A stretch of DNA of 64,000 nucleotides from Meishania litoralis. Lineage in GTDB: Bacteria; Bacteroidota; Bacteroidia; Flavobacteriales; Flavobacteriaceae. Made by a program: the position numbers and the translations under genes. The stretch's first letter is position 1, and every line of letters begins with the position of its first letter. The notes below the pieces were generated by a model. It did not search any database. It was not told the origin of the DNA and saw nothing but the letters and a program-made list of their open reading frames with translations. The stretch covers positions 806,001-870,000 of the forward strand of contig NZ_JBHFPV010000001.1 of NCBI RefSeq assembly GCF_042611095.1. Reading direction: 5' to 3'. Of this stretch, positions 63,546-64,000 are shown in pieces.

Positions 63546-64000
63546 CTACTTCGACTTTTTTCGGTATCGATTAATGAATTGTCTTCTATTTTTTACACCT
63601 GTTTTTTTATAGATGTTTGAAGCGTGTTTGGAGACGGTACTTTCAGCAATGAATAAATCCTTGGCTATTTGCTTATAACTAAGATTGCTCAGAATGGACA
63701 AGGTAATTTCTATTTCCCTTCTTGTCAAGTTTTCGTAAATAATTTTCGTATCTGCTGAGTGAATTGCTTGTTCTTTGCTCATAGCAAATACTTCGTACAT
63801 TTTGGTCTTGTTTTCTAAAAAATATAAATGTCTATCTATTTCTATAATGGATATGGCGTAAAAAGCTGTGTTCATAACTGTAAAAGTCAACCATTGAAAA
63901 TCCCCGATTAAGGTCAATATAGGTAACAATGCAATACTTGTCACACTAATCATCGATAATCTGTTACGACGTAGGATATATTCATTTGGATTGTTTGGAT
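63546..64000 (-). CDS. Membrane LuxR-type regulator, N-terminus cut by the window edge
   Basis: Open at the right edge; about 151 C-terminal residues are visible and the frame continues past an internal ATG at 63953, so that ATG is not the start. Two hydrophobic segments (SVTSIALLPILTLIGDF, WLTFTVMNTAFYAISIIE) precede a C-terminal LuxR helix-turn-helix: LTRREIEITLSILSNLSYKQIAKDLFIAESTVSKHASNIYKKTGVKNRRQFI. It is probably a membrane-bound sensor-regulator. It sits next to rteC and the palindromes, and so is a rival candidate for their reader. Confidence 0.82.
   Translation of the reverse strand, partial: PNNPNEYILRRNRLSMISVTSIALLPILTLIGDFQWLTFTVMNTAFYAISIIEIDRHLYFLENKTKMYEVFAMSKEQAIHSADTKIIYENLTRREIEITLSILSNLSYKQIAKDLFIAESTVSKHASNIYKKTGVKNRRQFINRYRKKSK

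Larger units (their letters stand above)
34541..64000. mobile_element. CTnDOT-like integrative conjugative element, left part
   Basis: From the tRNA remnant to the window edge the DNA is clearly more AT-rich than the left part and holds a complete set of conjugation genes: relaxase mobA/mobB, a coupling ATPase, traE-F-G-I-J-K-M-N, and the regulator rteC. It also has parB, ssb, a RadC-like gene, DnaC-like and HTH genes. The integrase, a second attachment site and any rteA/B genes are not seen and probably lie to the right. Cargo includes a helicase-nuclease with a tRNA, a methyltransferase/nuclease cassette and mercury-type genes. Confidence 0.88.

Noticed and set aside
34541..64000. CRISPR arrays, insertion sequences or transposases in the ICE
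   Set aside because: No regularly spaced repeats and no transposase-like ORF or terminal repeats were found; the repeats seen are the leader pair, direct repeats at the oriT and palindromes.

Overview
The window is from a marine-type Bacteroidota genome, most likely a flavobacterium. This is inferred from TANNTTTG-type -7 promoter boxes, many lipoprotein and outer-membrane genes, a carboxypeptidase-regulatory/beta-barrel TonB-family receptor, FGly sulfatase and sugar-acid catabolism genes, and a CTnDOT-like conjugative module (traE-F-G-I-J-K-M-N, rteC). No species can be named from the sequence alone. Two regions differ sharply. Positions 1 to about 34,540 are ordinary chromosome with moderate GC. 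From about 34,541 to the right edge the DNA is AT-rich and reads as one integrated conjugative element (ICE) that continues past the window.

Chromosomal part (1-34,540). This is a carbohydrate and sugar-acid scavenging neighbourhood. It holds a PSD1 cytochrome/LamG lipoprotein with its usual DUF1501 partner, KDPG aldolase, KDG kinase and a formylglycine sulfatase. A PepSY-type membrane protein, a YceI protein, an intradiol dioxygenase-like protein and a TonB-type receptor follow on the minus strand. Then come a LytS/LytR-type two-component pair, a secreted dienelactone hydrolase, a GH113-like TIM-barrel protein with an unusual N-terminal half, a haem-binding protein, an FAD alditol/lactone oxidase, sugar-phosphate isomerase/epimerase-like (SPE) proteins, a Nudix-type regulator, a carboxylesterase, a propeller protein and a Gfo/Idh/MocA oxidoreductase. 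A large ThuA-propeller-HEAT-azurin fusion, a divergent AraC regulator and a cytochrome c-PQQ sugar dehydrogenase close the region. Together these suggest uptake, desulfation, de-esterification and oxidation of a complex glycan, with electrons leaving through periplasmic haem and copper domains.

ICE (34,541 onward). The left end is marked by a 23-nt tRNA 3' end left beside its terminator, as expected for integration into a tRNA gene. Next are parB and a DUF932 gene, each behind the same duplicated leader of about 146 bp. They are followed by a serine-type class II tRNA-like gene with a GAA anticodon lying 13 nt downstream of a large helicase-nuclease gene, a hairpin-rich non-coding stretch, ssb, a RadC-like gene, a candidate oriT, mobA/mobB and a coupling ATPase. 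A three-gene cassette (N6-adenine methyltransferase plus two separate PD-(D/E)xK nucleases) sits between the coupling protein and the converging tra operon. After traE come a peptidoglycan amidase, a small mercury-type cargo (ArsR, MerTP, GDCCVxC protein) with a clear promoter and operator, replication and excision-type genes, rteC, and a membrane LuxR regulator cut by the window edge. CCGTA/TACGG palindromes lie upstream of both rteC and the excisionase-type HTH gene.

The best candidates for undescribed biology are the methyltransferase/dual-nuclease cassette, the helicase-nuclease with its odd tRNA, the CCGTA palindromes and the duplicated leader.
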